Shown: positions 1 to 6,695 of the stretch, piece by piece
Numbering within the stretch: position 1 is the first letter of the stretch
Layout of the letters: every line of letters starts with the position of its first letter
From: an uncultured Christensenellaceae bacterium
Lineage (GTDB): Bacteria; Bacillota; Clostridia; Christensenellales; CAG-138
Length of the DNA: 12,776 nucleotides
Direction of reading: 5' to 3'
Assembly (NCBI GenBank): GCA_902475645.1
Contig: CABSAH010000037.1
Span: 1 to 12,776 of the forward strand
Notes under the pieces: generated by a model
Database searches by the model: none
What the model was told of the DNA's origin: nothing
Seen by the model: only the letters and a program-made list of their open reading frames with translations
Made by a program: the position numbers and the translations under genes

Positions 1-95
1 AGTTTGACAAATTTTTTGAACCGCTCTGCAATACGCTCAGAATCGTCCGATTTACTGGCTTTTTTAGAGTTTTATTTTTCGGTATATATCCCCGC

Positions 96-114
96 AGCGT
101 GCTGCCGACACGCT
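96..114 (-). terminator. Weak hairpin at the methyltransferase stop codon
   Basis: A 6-bp stem (AGCGTG with CACGCT) and a 7-base loop overlap the TAG stop. No clean U-run follows on the minus strand; only A/T-rich sequence appears about 15 bases further on. It may end the methyltransferase transcript, but support is weak. The rest of 1-112 shows nothing I can name. Confidence 0.25.
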
Positions 115-763
115 AATCTTTCCTCTTGATTATCTTTACTCTCATGCCATCCCCTATCTTTTCTGTCATAAACGTCGCTCCTTGTGAGTCGAGTTCCTTA
201 ACTTCGTGTTCGTTATACGGATGGAACACCATGCCTTTCCATTTCCCGTCTGTAAACATATAATCTCCGTCCTCATTTATTATGTGCGGTTCATTTTCAT
301 ATTCCTCATCTGTTCCATCCAGTGTTATATAGACTATTCCTCCTTGTTTGGTTATGCGCAGCAACTCCTTAACCGCCGCTTCGCCTTCTGCTTTTTTCAT
401 GTGGTCTATAACATCTCTGCAAACAACTGCATCAAAATAACCATCTTCATATTCCGTTGCCGTTACGCTTGCTGTCGTAAACTCCGCTGCCACCTTCGCA
501 TCCGCAGCCAGTTTTCTTGCTATATCTATCGCATCACCCTAACTCTCAAATCCGCTTACATTAAACCCATTCATAGCCAGTTTTAGTGCATATACTCCGC
601 ACCCGCATCCGGCATCGCATACTTTTTTCGCTTTCGACAAACTCATCTCCCCGATAATAGCATCAGGCTTAAAATCAAAATCTCCTATATATTTTTCGAT
701 TCGCTGCTTATCCGCGCCCCTCCATGATTCATTCCAGAATAAAGATTCTGTCCCATTGCTCAT
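113..763 (-). pseudogene. Class I SAM-dependent methyltransferase, split by an in-frame TAG
   Basis: Small Rossmann-fold methyltransferase of unknown substrate. The SAM-binding motif I (VCDAGCGCGVYALKLA) lies at residues 48-63. A motif II/III-like stretch (FDAVVCRDVIDHM) follows in the second half, then GGIVYITLDG. The frame is open from ATG at 761-763 to TAG at 113-115 (217 codons) except for one amber codon at 539-541, just after the GFES segment that follows motif I. Both halves are in the same frame, so this is a nonsense mutation (or a base error), not a frameshift. The start is backed by AGGAGG at 771-776, 7 bases upstream. A shorter product from the GTG at 491-493 would lack the SAM site. 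It lies just downstream of the tRNA-Trp terminator and seems monocistronic. A pseudogene is most likely; sequencing error or UAG readthrough are alternatives. Confidence 0.75.
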
Positions 764-789
764 TCTCTCCCCTCCTTTTCTTCAGATAC

Positions 790-818
790 AAAAACGGGAG
801 AGTATTAACTCTCCCGTT
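790..818 (-). terminator. Intrinsic terminator of tRNA-Trp
   Basis: Perfect 10-bp stem (ACGGGAGAGT at 794-803 with ACTCTCCCGT at 808-817) and a 4-base loop. It is followed on the minus strand by a T-run (790-794). It begins about 3 bases after the tRNA CCA end and separates the tRNA from the methyltransferase gene. Confidence 0.9.
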
Positions 819-820
819 AA

Positions 821-894
821 TGGCAGGGGCAGAAAGACTCGAACTCTCAAGAACGGTTTTGGAGACCGCTATGTTACCATTACATCATGCCCCT
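821..894 (-). tRNA. tRNA-Trp (anticodon CCA)
   Basis: The minus strand folds into a full cloverleaf. Acceptor arm: AGGGGCA (888-894) with TGCCCCT, fully paired. D arm: ATGT/ACAT with a GG-containing loop. Anticodon arm: GCGGT/ACCGT with loop CTCCAAA, giving anticodon CCA, which reads UGG. T arm: GAGAG/CTTTC with loop TTCGAGT. Discriminator G and an encoded 3' CCA (821-823) are present. It has its own promoter and terminator, so it is a single-gene unit. Confidence 0.97.
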
Positions 895-909
895 ATCAGC
901 GACTTGGGT

Positions 910-938
910 ATTATAGCATTATCGCCGCCGCGTGTCAA
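910..938 (-). promoter_or_regulatory. Sigma-A promoter of tRNA-Trp
   Basis: Perfect consensus on the minus strand: -35 TTGACA (933-938), 17-base spacer, -10 TATAAT (910-915), with TG one base upstream (extended -10). The expected start of transcription is about 8-10 bases before the mature tRNA 5' end. It is the strongest promoter in the window, as expected for a stable RNA. Confidence 0.95.
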
Positions 939-975
939 CAAATAATATATGCCGTTCCTCCGCGCATCGTTACGC

Positions 976-1473
976 CTACTTTTCGCTGCTGCCTATTTTG
1001 CCGTCCATGCGCTCGGACTTTATGCCGCAAAGCTCATCATAGCTAAGCTCATGCACCTCCGTCCTTGGCACGGGAAGCAGCACCGCCTGCGCCAGCGCAC
1101 GGGTCAAATCATAAACGATATAATCGCCGTCTGCTATTTCGTTGGGAAGCTCTGCCCCGGGCGCTTTAAGGCAAAGCGGAACCGTATTAAGATTGGTCAC
1201 GGGCAAAAACCATTCCCCGCGGTATCCGCTGTCTATCACGCCGCAGCGCTGTCCTATGCCCTTTGTACCCGTTGAGCCGCGCTCGTGTATCTGAAAATAA
1301 TATTCCTTCGGACATGCCGACGCTATGCCCGTGGGTATGGCGCACGTTTCATGCGGGGCAAGCACAATATATGCTTCATCTATCAGCCCGTATATGTCGT
1401 AGCCCGCATCCTCATCGCGCTTTGACGGTATGCGTCCGCTGGGCTTGACCTTTGCAAAGTATATTTTTTCCAT
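976..1473 (-). CDS. dut: Deoxyuridine 5'-triphosphate nucleotidohydrolase (dUTPase)
   Basis: Hydrolyses dUTP to dUMP and pyrophosphate. This keeps uracil out of DNA and supplies dUMP for thymidylate synthesis. It is 165 residues, the normal size for the trimeric family. Visible motifs: motif 1 DAGYDIYG (22-29), motif 2 RGSTGTKGI in place of the usual RSS-type box, motif 3 GVIDSGYRGEW with the catalytic Asp, motif 4 AQAVLLPV (128-135), and a C-terminal RMDGKIGSS, a variant of the glycine-rich motif 5 that closes over the active site. Start ATG at 1471-1473 follows AAGGAG by 7 bases. It stops at TAG, with a TAA one codon later. It lies 58 bases after rpoD, but the rpoD terminator sits in the gap. 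I see no good separate promoter, so it may depend on readthrough. Function is fairly secure from motifs 1, 3 and 4. Confidence 0.92.
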   Translation of the reverse strand: MEKIYFAKVKPSGRIPSKRDEDAGYDIYGLIDEAYIVLAPHETCAIPTGIASACPKEYYFQIHERGSTGTKGIGQRCGVIDSGYRGEWFLPVTNLNTVPLCLKAPGAELPNEIADGDYIVYDLTRALAQAVLLPVPRTEVHELSYDELCGIKSERMDGKIGSSEK

Positions 1474-1485
1474 CCGTACTCCTTA

Positions 1486-1516
1486 TAAAAACCGCGCCGG
1501 CAGCGATAACCGGCGC
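1486..1516 (-). terminator. Intrinsic terminator between rpoD and dut
   Basis: Stem GCGCCGG (1494-1500) with CCGGCGC (1510-1516), 9-base loop, then GGTTTTT on the minus strand. The T-run ends only a few bases before the dut ribosome binding site (AAGGAG). It ends the dgt-dnaG-rpoD transcript and probably attenuates dut. Confidence 0.8.
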
Positions 1517-1531
1517 AGTATGCTTTTTTGC

Positions 1532-2614
1532 TTAATCAAGAAAATCCTTCAGCTTCTTGCTGCGGGAAGGATGCCTGAGCTTTCTAAGCGCCTTGGCCTC
1601 TATCTGGCGTATGCGCTCGCGGGTAACGTTGAATTCCTTGCCGACCTCCTCAAGCGTTCTCGCCTTGCCGTCGTCCAGCCCAAAGCGCAGCCTAAGCACC
1701 TTCTTTTCCCTGGGGGTAAGGGAATCAAGCACCTCCATAAGCTGCTCCTTAAGCAGCGTGAATGCGGCAACGTCTGCGGGCGCGGGGGTAACATCGTCCG
1801 CTATAAAATCGCCAAGGTGGCTGTCCTCCTCCTCGCCGATAGGCGTTTCGAGTGAAACAGGCTCCTGCGCTACCTTTATTATCTCGCGCACCTTTTCTTC
1901 GGATATGCCCATTTCCGCTGCAATTTCGTCCGGCCGCGGCTCGCGTCCGTATTCCTGCAAAAGCTGGCGGTTCACGCGGATAAGCTTATTTATGGTTTCA
2001 ACCATATGCACGGGTATTCTTATTGTGCGGGCCTGATCCGCAATGGCTCTGGTTATGGCCTGGCGTATCCACCACGTTGCGTAGGTTGAAAACTTGTAAC
2101 CCTTTCTGTAATCGAATTTCTCTACCGCTTTTATAAGGCCGAGATTGCCCTCCTGAATAAGGTCAAGGAACAGCATTCCGCGCCCGACGTAGCGCTTGGC
2201 AACGCTTACAACCAATCTCAAATTGGCTTCGGCCAGCTTCTGCTTGGCCTCCTGATCGCCGTCCGCCATGCGCTTGGCAAGCTCTATTTCCTCCGTTGCG
2301 CTCAGCAGCGGAACCTTGCCTATTTCCTTAAGATACATTCTTACCGGGTCGTCTATGGATATTCCCTCGCCCAGCGATGCATCGCTTTCTATTTCGGCTA
2401 TTTCCTCGTTTATGTTTTCGGCTGTTTCCATTTCCTCATCCACAACGTCAATGTTCATGGATTCGAACTTATCGTACAGCTTCTCTATCTGGTCGCTGTC
2501 CATCTCCGTTTCGTTCAGCGCGTCCATAACCTCCTTATAGGTCAGCACGCCCTTCGCTTTGCCGTGCTCAATCAGCTCGTCAATTTTGTTCTTCTTTGGT
2601 TCCTTCGCTTCCAA
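1532..2614 (-). CDS. rpoD: RNA polymerase primary sigma factor (sigma-70/SigA)
   Basis: Housekeeping sigma factor that directs RNA polymerase to -10/-35 promoters. It is 360 residues, the short Gram-positive form. Layout: region 1.1-like acidic N-terminus (about 10-80); region 1.2 (DPVRMYLKEIGKVPLLS, 89-105); region 2 (about 125-200), with the core-binding DLIQEGNLGLIKAVEKFDY and the -10-melting FSTYATWWIRQAI; region 3 (about 210-270); region 4 (about 286-360), with the -35-reading helix-turn-helix TLEEVGKEFNVTRERIRQIEAKALRKLR. The start is TTG at 2612-2614, chosen because an AGGGGTGG binding site (2621-2628) lies 6 bases upstream and the N-terminus then matches family length. It is 35 bases downstream of dnaG, in the same transcript, the classical macromolecular synthesis operon arrangement. 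It ends in TAA followed by a terminator. Confidence 0.97.
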   Translation of the reverse strand: MEAKEPKKNKIDELIEHGKAKGVLTYKEVMDALNETEMDSDQIEKLYDKFESMNIDVVDEEMETAENINEEIAEIESDASLGEGISIDDPVRMYLKEIGKVPLLSATEEIELAKRMADGDQEAKQKLAEANLRLVVSVAKRYVGRGMLFLDLIQEGNLGLIKAVEKFDYRKGYKFSTYATWWIRQAITRAIADQARTIRIPVHMVETINKLIRVNRQLLQEYGREPRPDEIAAEMGISEEKVREIIKVAQEPVSLETPIGEEEDSHLGDFIADDVTPAPADVAAFTLLKEQLMEVLDSLTPREKKVLRLRFGLDDGKARTLEEVGKEFNVTRERIRQIEAKALRKLRHPSRSKKLKDFLD

Positions 2615-2620
2615 ATCCAG

Positions 2621-2628
2621 CCACCCCT
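2621..2628 (-). promoter_or_regulatory. Ribosome binding site fixing the TTG start of rpoD
   Basis: AGGGGTGG on the minus strand, 6 bases before TTG (2612-2614). The GTG inside this site is in a different frame. The TTG is therefore the best start, and a weak start codon may lower sigma factor output relative to dnaG. Confidence 0.7.
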
Positions 2629-2649
2629 TTGCAAAAAATTATGTTCAAA

Positions 2650-4428
2650 TCAGCCCAAAAGCCTTAGTTTCTTCGCTATTTCATTCGCCCTGTTAAGGCT
2701 TTGCCTTCTTTCTTCTCCTTCAAGCCCGCTTGCCCGCGCAAACTCGCCCTCAAGCTCCGCGCTCAGCTTTTCCTTAAGCATACGCTTCACGCAGTCGTCC
2801 GCTATTTGCTTAACGTCGCCCTCTATCCTGTCCGCCTGCGCCTGCGCCGCGCTCACGGCCTCCGCCTGCGCCGGCTCAAGCTCGCTTATCATTACAGCCG
2901 CGTTTAACTTCCCGCCGTTGGCATAGCGTATCAGCAGCTCGTCAGCCGCGGCCCTTATAGCCTCGTTTTGCAGCTCAACTCCGCTTTCCGCCATTGCCGC
3001 CGCCGCATATGCAGCCGTGTCCGCATCCGTAAGCATCAGGCTCAATATGGTCAGCTCCGCGCCGTCCCATTCCTCCTGCGCCGCCTTTCGCGCTTTGCCC
3101 ATAGTATTCCTGCTTTTGGCAGGTATATTCTCTATCCCCGCCGCATACAGGCCGCATTGCGCCTTGACTACCGCCTCGCTCAGCCCCGTCCTTTGCGATA
3201 TAAAACCGATGTGGCGTTCGCGCTCAACCGGCTGGAGCGCCCCAACGAACGCGCACGCCTTCTTTGCGAATTCCTCCCGCCCGTCCGCCGTTGCAAGGTC
3301 GTATTTGCCCGCCATGTTGGTTAGGCGGAACGTATTCGCGTCAAGCGCGCCGTCCCGCAGCTCAAGGAAACCGTTCTTGCCGAATTTCCTTACATAATCG
3401 TCCGGGTCCATGTTGCCGGGAATGACTATCACCTTGGGGTCAACCCCTTCGGCCGACAATATGTCAAGCCCCCTTAGCGTTGCGGCTTGTCCGGCATTGT
3501 CGCCATCGTAGCAAAGGTATACCTTGTCCGCATATCGCTTTATAAGCCGCGCCTGCTGATTCGTCATGGCCGTGCCGAGCGACGCCACCGCATTCTCTAT
3601 CCCAGCGGCGAACAGGCTAATAACGTCCATATACCCTTCAACCATTATCAGCTCGCCTACCCGCTTCCCCCGCTGCATATTCAATGCGTACAGATTATAG
3701 CGTTTGTTGTATATCGGCGTATCGCCCGTGTTAATATACTTTGGCTCGTCGTCCTTTTTCATGGTGCGCGCGCCGAATGCCATAACCCTGCCCGTGGCGG
3801 AAATTATGGGGTATATTAGCCTGTCGCGGTATGCATCGTATGCCCCGGCGTCCTTCTTGGATGCTATTGCAAGGCCGGCGTCCACCATTTCCTTTTGGCT
3901 GTACCCTTTGCTTTTAAGGTGGTCCATCAGGTTGTGCCACCCTTTAGGGGCGTATCCCAGCCCAAAGCGAACGGCCATTTTGCCGCCTATGCCGCGCCTG
4001 CTCAAATATGCCTGCGCCGCCTTGCCTTCCTCGCTAAGCAGCTTTTTGTTATAGAACCTCGCCGCTTCCTTGCATGCGCTGTACAGCCGCTCCTTATATG
4101 CGCGCTCCGCCTTCAGCCGTGCGTCGTTCACCTCGTCCGGCAGCTCCATGCCCGCGCGCTGCGCCAGCAGCTTTACCGCCTCAACGTAGCTTACCCGCTC
4201 CGCCTCCATTACAAAATGAATCACCCCGCCGCCCGCATGGCAGCCGAAGCAATAATACATCTGCCTTTCCGGCGTTACGCAAAAGCTGGGCGTTTTTTCG
4301 TTGTGGAACGGGCAGCAGCCCCAATATTTTCCGCCCTTTGGCGTAATGGGAACATAATCCCCCACAACGCGGACAATATCGGATTTAGAAAGAAGCTCGT
4401 TCAGCCATTCCTCGGGAAATGCAGCCAT
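2650..4428 (-). CDS. dnaG: DNA primase
   Basis: Makes the RNA primers for DNA replication, working with the DnaB helicase at the fork. It is 592 residues, typical for bacterial DnaG. Domains: N-terminal CHC2 zinc finger (about 38-63; CPFHNEKTPSF then CFGC, ligands C39, H42, C60, C63); catalytic core with the RLIYPI segment (203-208); TOPRIM fold (about 258-340) with the metal-binding Glu in MVEGYMD (262-268) and YDGDNAG (307-313); then a divergent C-terminal helicase-interaction region (about 430-592) rich in Ala and Glu. Start ATG at 4426-4428 with AAGGGG 7 bases upstream. It lies 101 bases after dgt and 35 bases before rpoD, on the same strand. I found no convincing promoter in the 101-base gap. 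It stops at TGA. Confidence 0.97.
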   Translation of the reverse strand: MAAFPEEWLNELLSKSDIVRVVGDYVPITPKGGKYWGCCPFHNEKTPSFCVTPERQMYYCFGCHAGGGVIHFVMEAERVSYVEAVKLLAQRAGMELPDEVNDARLKAERAYKERLYSACKEAARFYNKKLLSEEGKAAQAYLSRRGIGGKMAVRFGLGYAPKGWHNLMDHLKSKGYSQKEMVDAGLAIASKKDAGAYDAYRDRLIYPIISATGRVMAFGARTMKKDDEPKYINTGDTPIYNKRYNLYALNMQRGKRVGELIMVEGYMDVISLFAAGIENAVASLGTAMTNQQARLIKRYADKVYLCYDGDNAGQAATLRGLDILSAEGVDPKVIVIPGNMDPDDYVRKFGKNGFLELRDGALDANTFRLTNMAGKYDLATADGREEFAKKACAFVGALQPVERERHIGFISQRTGLSEAVVKAQCGLYAAGIENIPAKSRNTMGKARKAAQEEWDGAELTILSLMLTDADTAAYAAAAMAESGVELQNEAIRAAADELLIRYANGGKLNAAVMISELEPAQAEAVSAAQAQADRIEGDVKQIADDCVKRMLKEKLSAELEGEFARASGLEGEERRQSLNRANEIAKKLRLLG

Positions 4429-4529
4429 AATATCGCCCCTTTCTTATTTATTCGCGCACTTTCGCCCATTTTGCCGCGGAATAATCTATTTCGCCGCAAA
4501 CAATGATTTTCCTGCTATGAATTTGTTTT

Positions 4530-5546
4530 TTACATCCATTCCTTTGGAACGAACTTCTTTTCGTAATCGGATATTGCGTAGCGGTCGCTCATGCAGGCTA
4601 TCCAGTCCGCCGCAACGCGCTCCTCGCCGTCATCCTCAACGTTTTTTCTGAAATCCTCCGGCAGCTCGTCTATATGCTTCATATAATACTTAAACAGCTC
4701 CGTAATAACATGCTTGCCCTTCGTCTCCTCGTGCTTGGCGTCCCTGTTCAAATATACCCGTTCAAACATAAAATCGCGCAGCCTTTTGAACTCGCTCCAA
4801 ACCGTATCGCTCATGCGTATCTCCGCGCTGTCAAAGCTGTTTGCAATGGTATCCAGTATAAGCGTATTTATCCTGTCCCCATGCGATGCGCCAAGCACCT
4901 CCACGCAGCTTTTGGGCAGGTCGCTTTCGTTCAGTATTCCCGCGCGCACGGCGTCGTCAATATCGTGGTTTATGTATGCTATCCTGTCGCTCAGGCTCAC
5001 TATGCGTCCCTCCGGCGTTGCCGCGCGGCAGTCGCTCGGGTGGTTCAGTATACCGTCGCGCACCTCAAGCGTAAGGTTCAGCCCCTTCCCGTTTTCAAGC
5101 TTTTCAACTACCCTCAGGCTCTGCTCGTTATGCTTAAAGCCGCCCGTAACAAGCGAATTAAGCACATCCTCCCCCGCGTGGCCGAAGGGCGTATGCCCAA
5201 GGTCGTGCCCCATGGCTATCGCCTCCGTCAAATCCTCGTTCAGCCGCAGCCCGCGCGCTATGGTGCGCGCTATCTGGCTTACCTCAAGCGTGTGCGTAAG
5301 CCGCGTGCGGTAATGGTCTCCCACCGGCGAAAGGAACACCTGCGTTTTATGCTTGAGCCTGCGGAATGATTTGCAGTGTATTATCCTGTCCCTATCGCGC
5401 ACAAAGTCCGTCCGTATCGGGCATTTTTCCATTGGATACTGCCTGCCGCGCGTATTTACGGACAGCGTTGCATACGGGCTAAGCAGCTTTTTTTCAAGCT
5501 CCTCCTCCCTTATCCTGAGCGCACCGGAAAGTATTTCTTCCTTCAT
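4530..5546 (-). CDS. dgt: dNTP triphosphohydrolase (dGTPase-like, HD domain)
   Basis: HD-superfamily hydrolase that splits dNTPs (classically dGTP) into the deoxynucleoside and triphosphate, controlling dNTP pools. It is 338 residues from the chosen start, which fits the shorter type-2 dGTPase-like subfamily. Metal and catalytic motifs: HTLEV with H85, GHDLGHTPFGHAGE with H114/D115, and the distal SD at D187 in VSLSDRIAYINHDIDD. The N-terminal SFRRLKHKTQVF is also typical. The ATG at 5544-5546 is preferred over an in-frame ATG 18 bases upstream (5562-5564) because GGAGG (5553-5557) sits 6 bases before it and no usable site precedes the longer start. It is first in the dgt-dnaG-rpoD series; dut also acts on dNTP pools nearby. 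Preferred substrate cannot be read from the sequence. Confidence 0.93.
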   Translation of the reverse strand: MKEEILSGALRIREEELEKKLLSPYATLSVNTRGRQYPMEKCPIRTDFVRDRDRIIHCKSFRRLKHKTQVFLSPVGDHYRTRLTHTLEVSQIARTIARGLRLNEDLTEAIAMGHDLGHTPFGHAGEDVLNSLVTGGFKHNEQSLRVVEKLENGKGLNLTLEVRDGILNHPSDCRAATPEGRIVSLSDRIAYINHDIDDAVRAGILNESDLPKSCVEVLGASHGDRINTLILDTIANSFDSAEIRMSDTVWSEFKRLRDFMFERVYLNRDAKHEETKGKHVITELFKYYMKHIDELPEDFRKNVEDDGEERVAADWIACMSDRYAISDYEKKFVPKEWM

Positions 5547-5552
5547 GCCGCA

Positions 5553-5557
5553 CCTCC
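5553..5557 (-). promoter_or_regulatory. Ribosome binding site deciding the dgt start
   Basis: GGAGG on the minus strand, 6 bases before the ATG at 5544-5546. It lies inside the frame of the longer candidate, which starts at 5564 and has only AGAGG directly against its ATG. Confidence 0.7.
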
Positions 5558-5590
5558 TGCACATCCTCTTTTAGCTGTTTTTCAACACAA

Positions 5591-5619
5591 AATCTAAAAT
5601 CCCTGCATGAGAGCTGCAA
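5591..5619 (-). promoter_or_regulatory. Candidate promoter of the dgt-dnaG-rpoD operon
   Basis: TTGCAG (5614-5619), 17-base spacer, TAGATT (5591-5596) on the minus strand. Both hexamers are imperfect, but the position, about 40 bases before the dgt binding site, is right and nothing better is present. The -35 lies inside one of two direct repeats. Confidence 0.4.
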
Positions 5620-5651
5620 TTTTACATTTTCCAACTGCATTTTTTACATTT
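5614..5651. repeat. Two direct repeats 21 bp apart upstream of dgt
   Basis: On the minus strand AAATGTAAAAAATGCAG (5635-5651) and AAATGTAAAATTGCAG (5614-5629) differ only in the A/T run. Their starts are about two helical turns apart, the phasing of a protein bound twice on one DNA face. The second copy overlaps the candidate -35. The regulator is unknown. Confidence 0.55.
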
Positions 5652-5657
5652 GCGCAT

Positions 5658-5685
5658 AAAAAAAGCGGCGTTCAGCCACTTTTTT
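5658..5685 (-). terminator. Intrinsic terminator of tetR (structurally bidirectional)
   Basis: 11-bp stem, A6-GUGGC paired with GCCGC-U6, and a 5-base loop, followed by a run of T on the minus strand. A/T symmetry makes it able to work on the plus strand too. It separates tetR from the dgt operon. Confidence 0.88.
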
Positions 5686-5695
5686 GATGCTTAAA

Positions 5696-5729
5696 GCGGC
5701 GATACCCGCCTTAATGCGAATACCGCCGC
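5696..5729 (-). other. Second hairpin between tetR and its terminator
   Basis: GCGGCGGTA (5721-5729) pairs with TATCGCCGC (5696-5704) on the minus strand with one G-U pair, across a 16-base loop. No U-run follows. It lies between the tetR stop and the terminator and may stabilise the mRNA 3' end. Confidence 0.4.
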
Positions 5730-5744
5730 GCCTTATCCGTAGGC

Positions 5745-6434
5745 TTACGCCTGTTCAAGCGTAAATTCATATTTATCCGCAAGCATTTCAAAAAGCCTGT
5801 GCATAACGTTATCGGCAATGCCGCGTATATCAAGCGATTTAACGTATTCCACAGCCGCCCTGCGCTCCGCCTCGGGCACGCTGTATGCGCCAAGCGCCAT
5901 GTTAAGGAATCTTTCCAGCTTCATTTCAAGCTTGAAATACTTGTCGCACGGGCGCGCCATATATGCGCGCATTATGCCCGCCGTGCCTATTTCCAGCTCG
6001 TAAAAATCGCTTTCCTCATAATCCGGCAGATATTTTGTAAACATCCTCGCAAGCTCCGTTGACGTGCGCTGGTATATATATTCCGCCGTTTCCGCAAACG
6101 AATAGGCTTCAACATAAAGCTCCCTCATGTTTCTGCTTATTTCCGTCATCGCAAGCTGAATTGCGGTTTCCACGGCGTACAGCAGCGCGGGGTCGGCATC
6201 CTTACCCATTACGCTGCGCGCCATTTCAAACTGATGCCCGAATACAAAGTTCGTAAGCTCTATCAGCACGCCGTTCTTTGTGCTGAATATATTATAAAAC
6301 GTGCCGTTGGTAACGTCCGCCTTTTCAAGTATTTCGGCGGTGGTAGTCCTTTCATAGCCCTTCTCGATGAAAAGCTTTACGCACACGGACAGTATTCTTT
6401 TCTTTGCATCCTCTCTGTCGTATCTTCTTGCCAT
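5745..6434 (-). CDS. TetR/AcrR-family transcriptional regulator
   Basis: Predicted dimeric DNA-binding repressor released by a small ligand. It is 229 residues. The N-terminal helix-turn-helix (about 10-55) reads ILSVCVKLFIEKGYERTT, then AEILEKADVTNGTFYNIF, the TetR recognition-helix pattern. The remainder (about 60-229) is the variable, mostly helical ligand and dimerisation domain. The frame stays open up to 6593, but the ATG at 6432-6434 is chosen because a strong promoter (6474-6502) lies between the two and the family motif begins right after this ATG. The ribosome binding site is poor (AAGGAA about 12 bases away). Its promoter shares a 17-bp element with the ABC exporter leader, so the exporter is the likely target besides itself. 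The ligand is unknown. Confidence 0.9.
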   Translation of the reverse strand: MARRYDREDAKKRILSVCVKLFIEKGYERTTTAEILEKADVTNGTFYNIFSTKNGVLIELTNFVFGHQFEMARSVMGKDADPALLYAVETAIQLAMTEISRNMRELYVEAYSFAETAEYIYQRTSTELARMFTKYLPDYEESDFYELEIGTAGIMRAYMARPCDKYFKLEMKLERFLNMALGAYSVPEAERRAAVEYVKSLDIRGIADNVMHRLFEMLADKYEFTLEQA

Positions 6435-6461
6435 ATTATTCTTCGGTTCCTTTCGTTCGTA

Positions 6462-6471
6462 GAGTATACTC
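6462..6471. promoter_or_regulatory. Perfect 10-bp palindrome at the tetR transcription start
   Basis: GAGTATACTC is its own reverse complement and spans the predicted +1 of the tetR promoter. This is a usual place for an autorepressor operator. No equally good copy is visible at the ABC operon. Confidence 0.5.
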
Positions 6472-6473
6472 CA

Positions 6474-6502
6474 ATTATAACCTATCCGTTTCAAAGTTTC
6501 AA
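6474..6502 (-). promoter_or_regulatory. Sigma-A promoter of tetR
   Basis: TTGAAA (6497-6502), 17-base spacer, TATAAT (6474-6479) on the minus strand. It gives a leader of about 30 bases and shows that the upstream part of the long open frame is not translated from this transcript. Confidence 0.85.
6479..6495. promoter_or_regulatory. Shared 17-bp element, copy 1 (tetR promoter spacer)
   Basis: On the plus strand AACCTATCCGTTTCAAA. The copy at 10646-10662 differs by one base (C to G). The core has partial dyad symmetry (AAC...GTT). It lies between -10 and -35 of tetR, where a bound repressor would block RNA polymerase. Candidate TetR operator. Confidence 0.6.
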
Positions 6503-6564
6503 GTCCCCTTTGCCTTTTGCCGTAAAGCAGACCCGCGCGCGGTTTTGCCCCGATACAGGCGCAT

Positions 6565-6600
6565 AAAGCAAGACCGGCATTGCTGCCGGCCAAGCTTTTT
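6565..6600 (+). terminator. Long hairpin with T-run, plus strand
   Basis: AAAGC, a 2x2 internal loop, then GACCGGCA paired with TGCCGGCC (one wobble on the opposite strand) around TTGC, and GCTTT, followed by TTTTT. On the plus strand it has terminator form, but no plus-strand gene leads into it. On the minus strand it is a stable stem without a U-run. Confidence 0.5.
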
Positions 6601-6633
6601 GTGAGGTTGTACTGTGTACTTGGGACTGTTTAT

Positions 6634-6657
6634 GTAAAGGCGTATCCGCCGTTTTAC
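6634..6657. other. Hairpin in the gene-free region
   Basis: GTAAA-GGCG (6634-6642) pairs with CGCC-(GT bulge)-TTTAC (6647-6657) around TATC. It is one of three stems in 6565-6695 that suggest a folded RNA or a mobile-element relic. Confidence 0.4.
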
Positions 6658-6664
6658 CAGGAGG

Positions 6665-6695
6665 CCGCCCTTCGCCGGTACAAAACGAAGGGCGG
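6665..6695. other. Perfect 10-bp inverted repeat in the gene-free region
   Basis: CCGCCCTTCG (6665-6674) and CGAAGGGCGG (6686-6695) with an 11-base loop. No U-run follows on either strand, so it is not an evident terminator. Confidence 0.5.

Noticed and set aside
4..32. Plus-strand TTGACA with TGCAAT 17 bases on
   Set aside because: The -10 is poor and the promoter would point into the 3' end of an opposite-strand gene with no plus-strand gene behind it.
6435..6593. N-terminal extension of the tetR frame by 53 residues
   Set aside because: The tetR promoter (6474-6502) lies inside it, its sequence does not look like protein of this family, and the TetR domain begins at the ATG at 6434.
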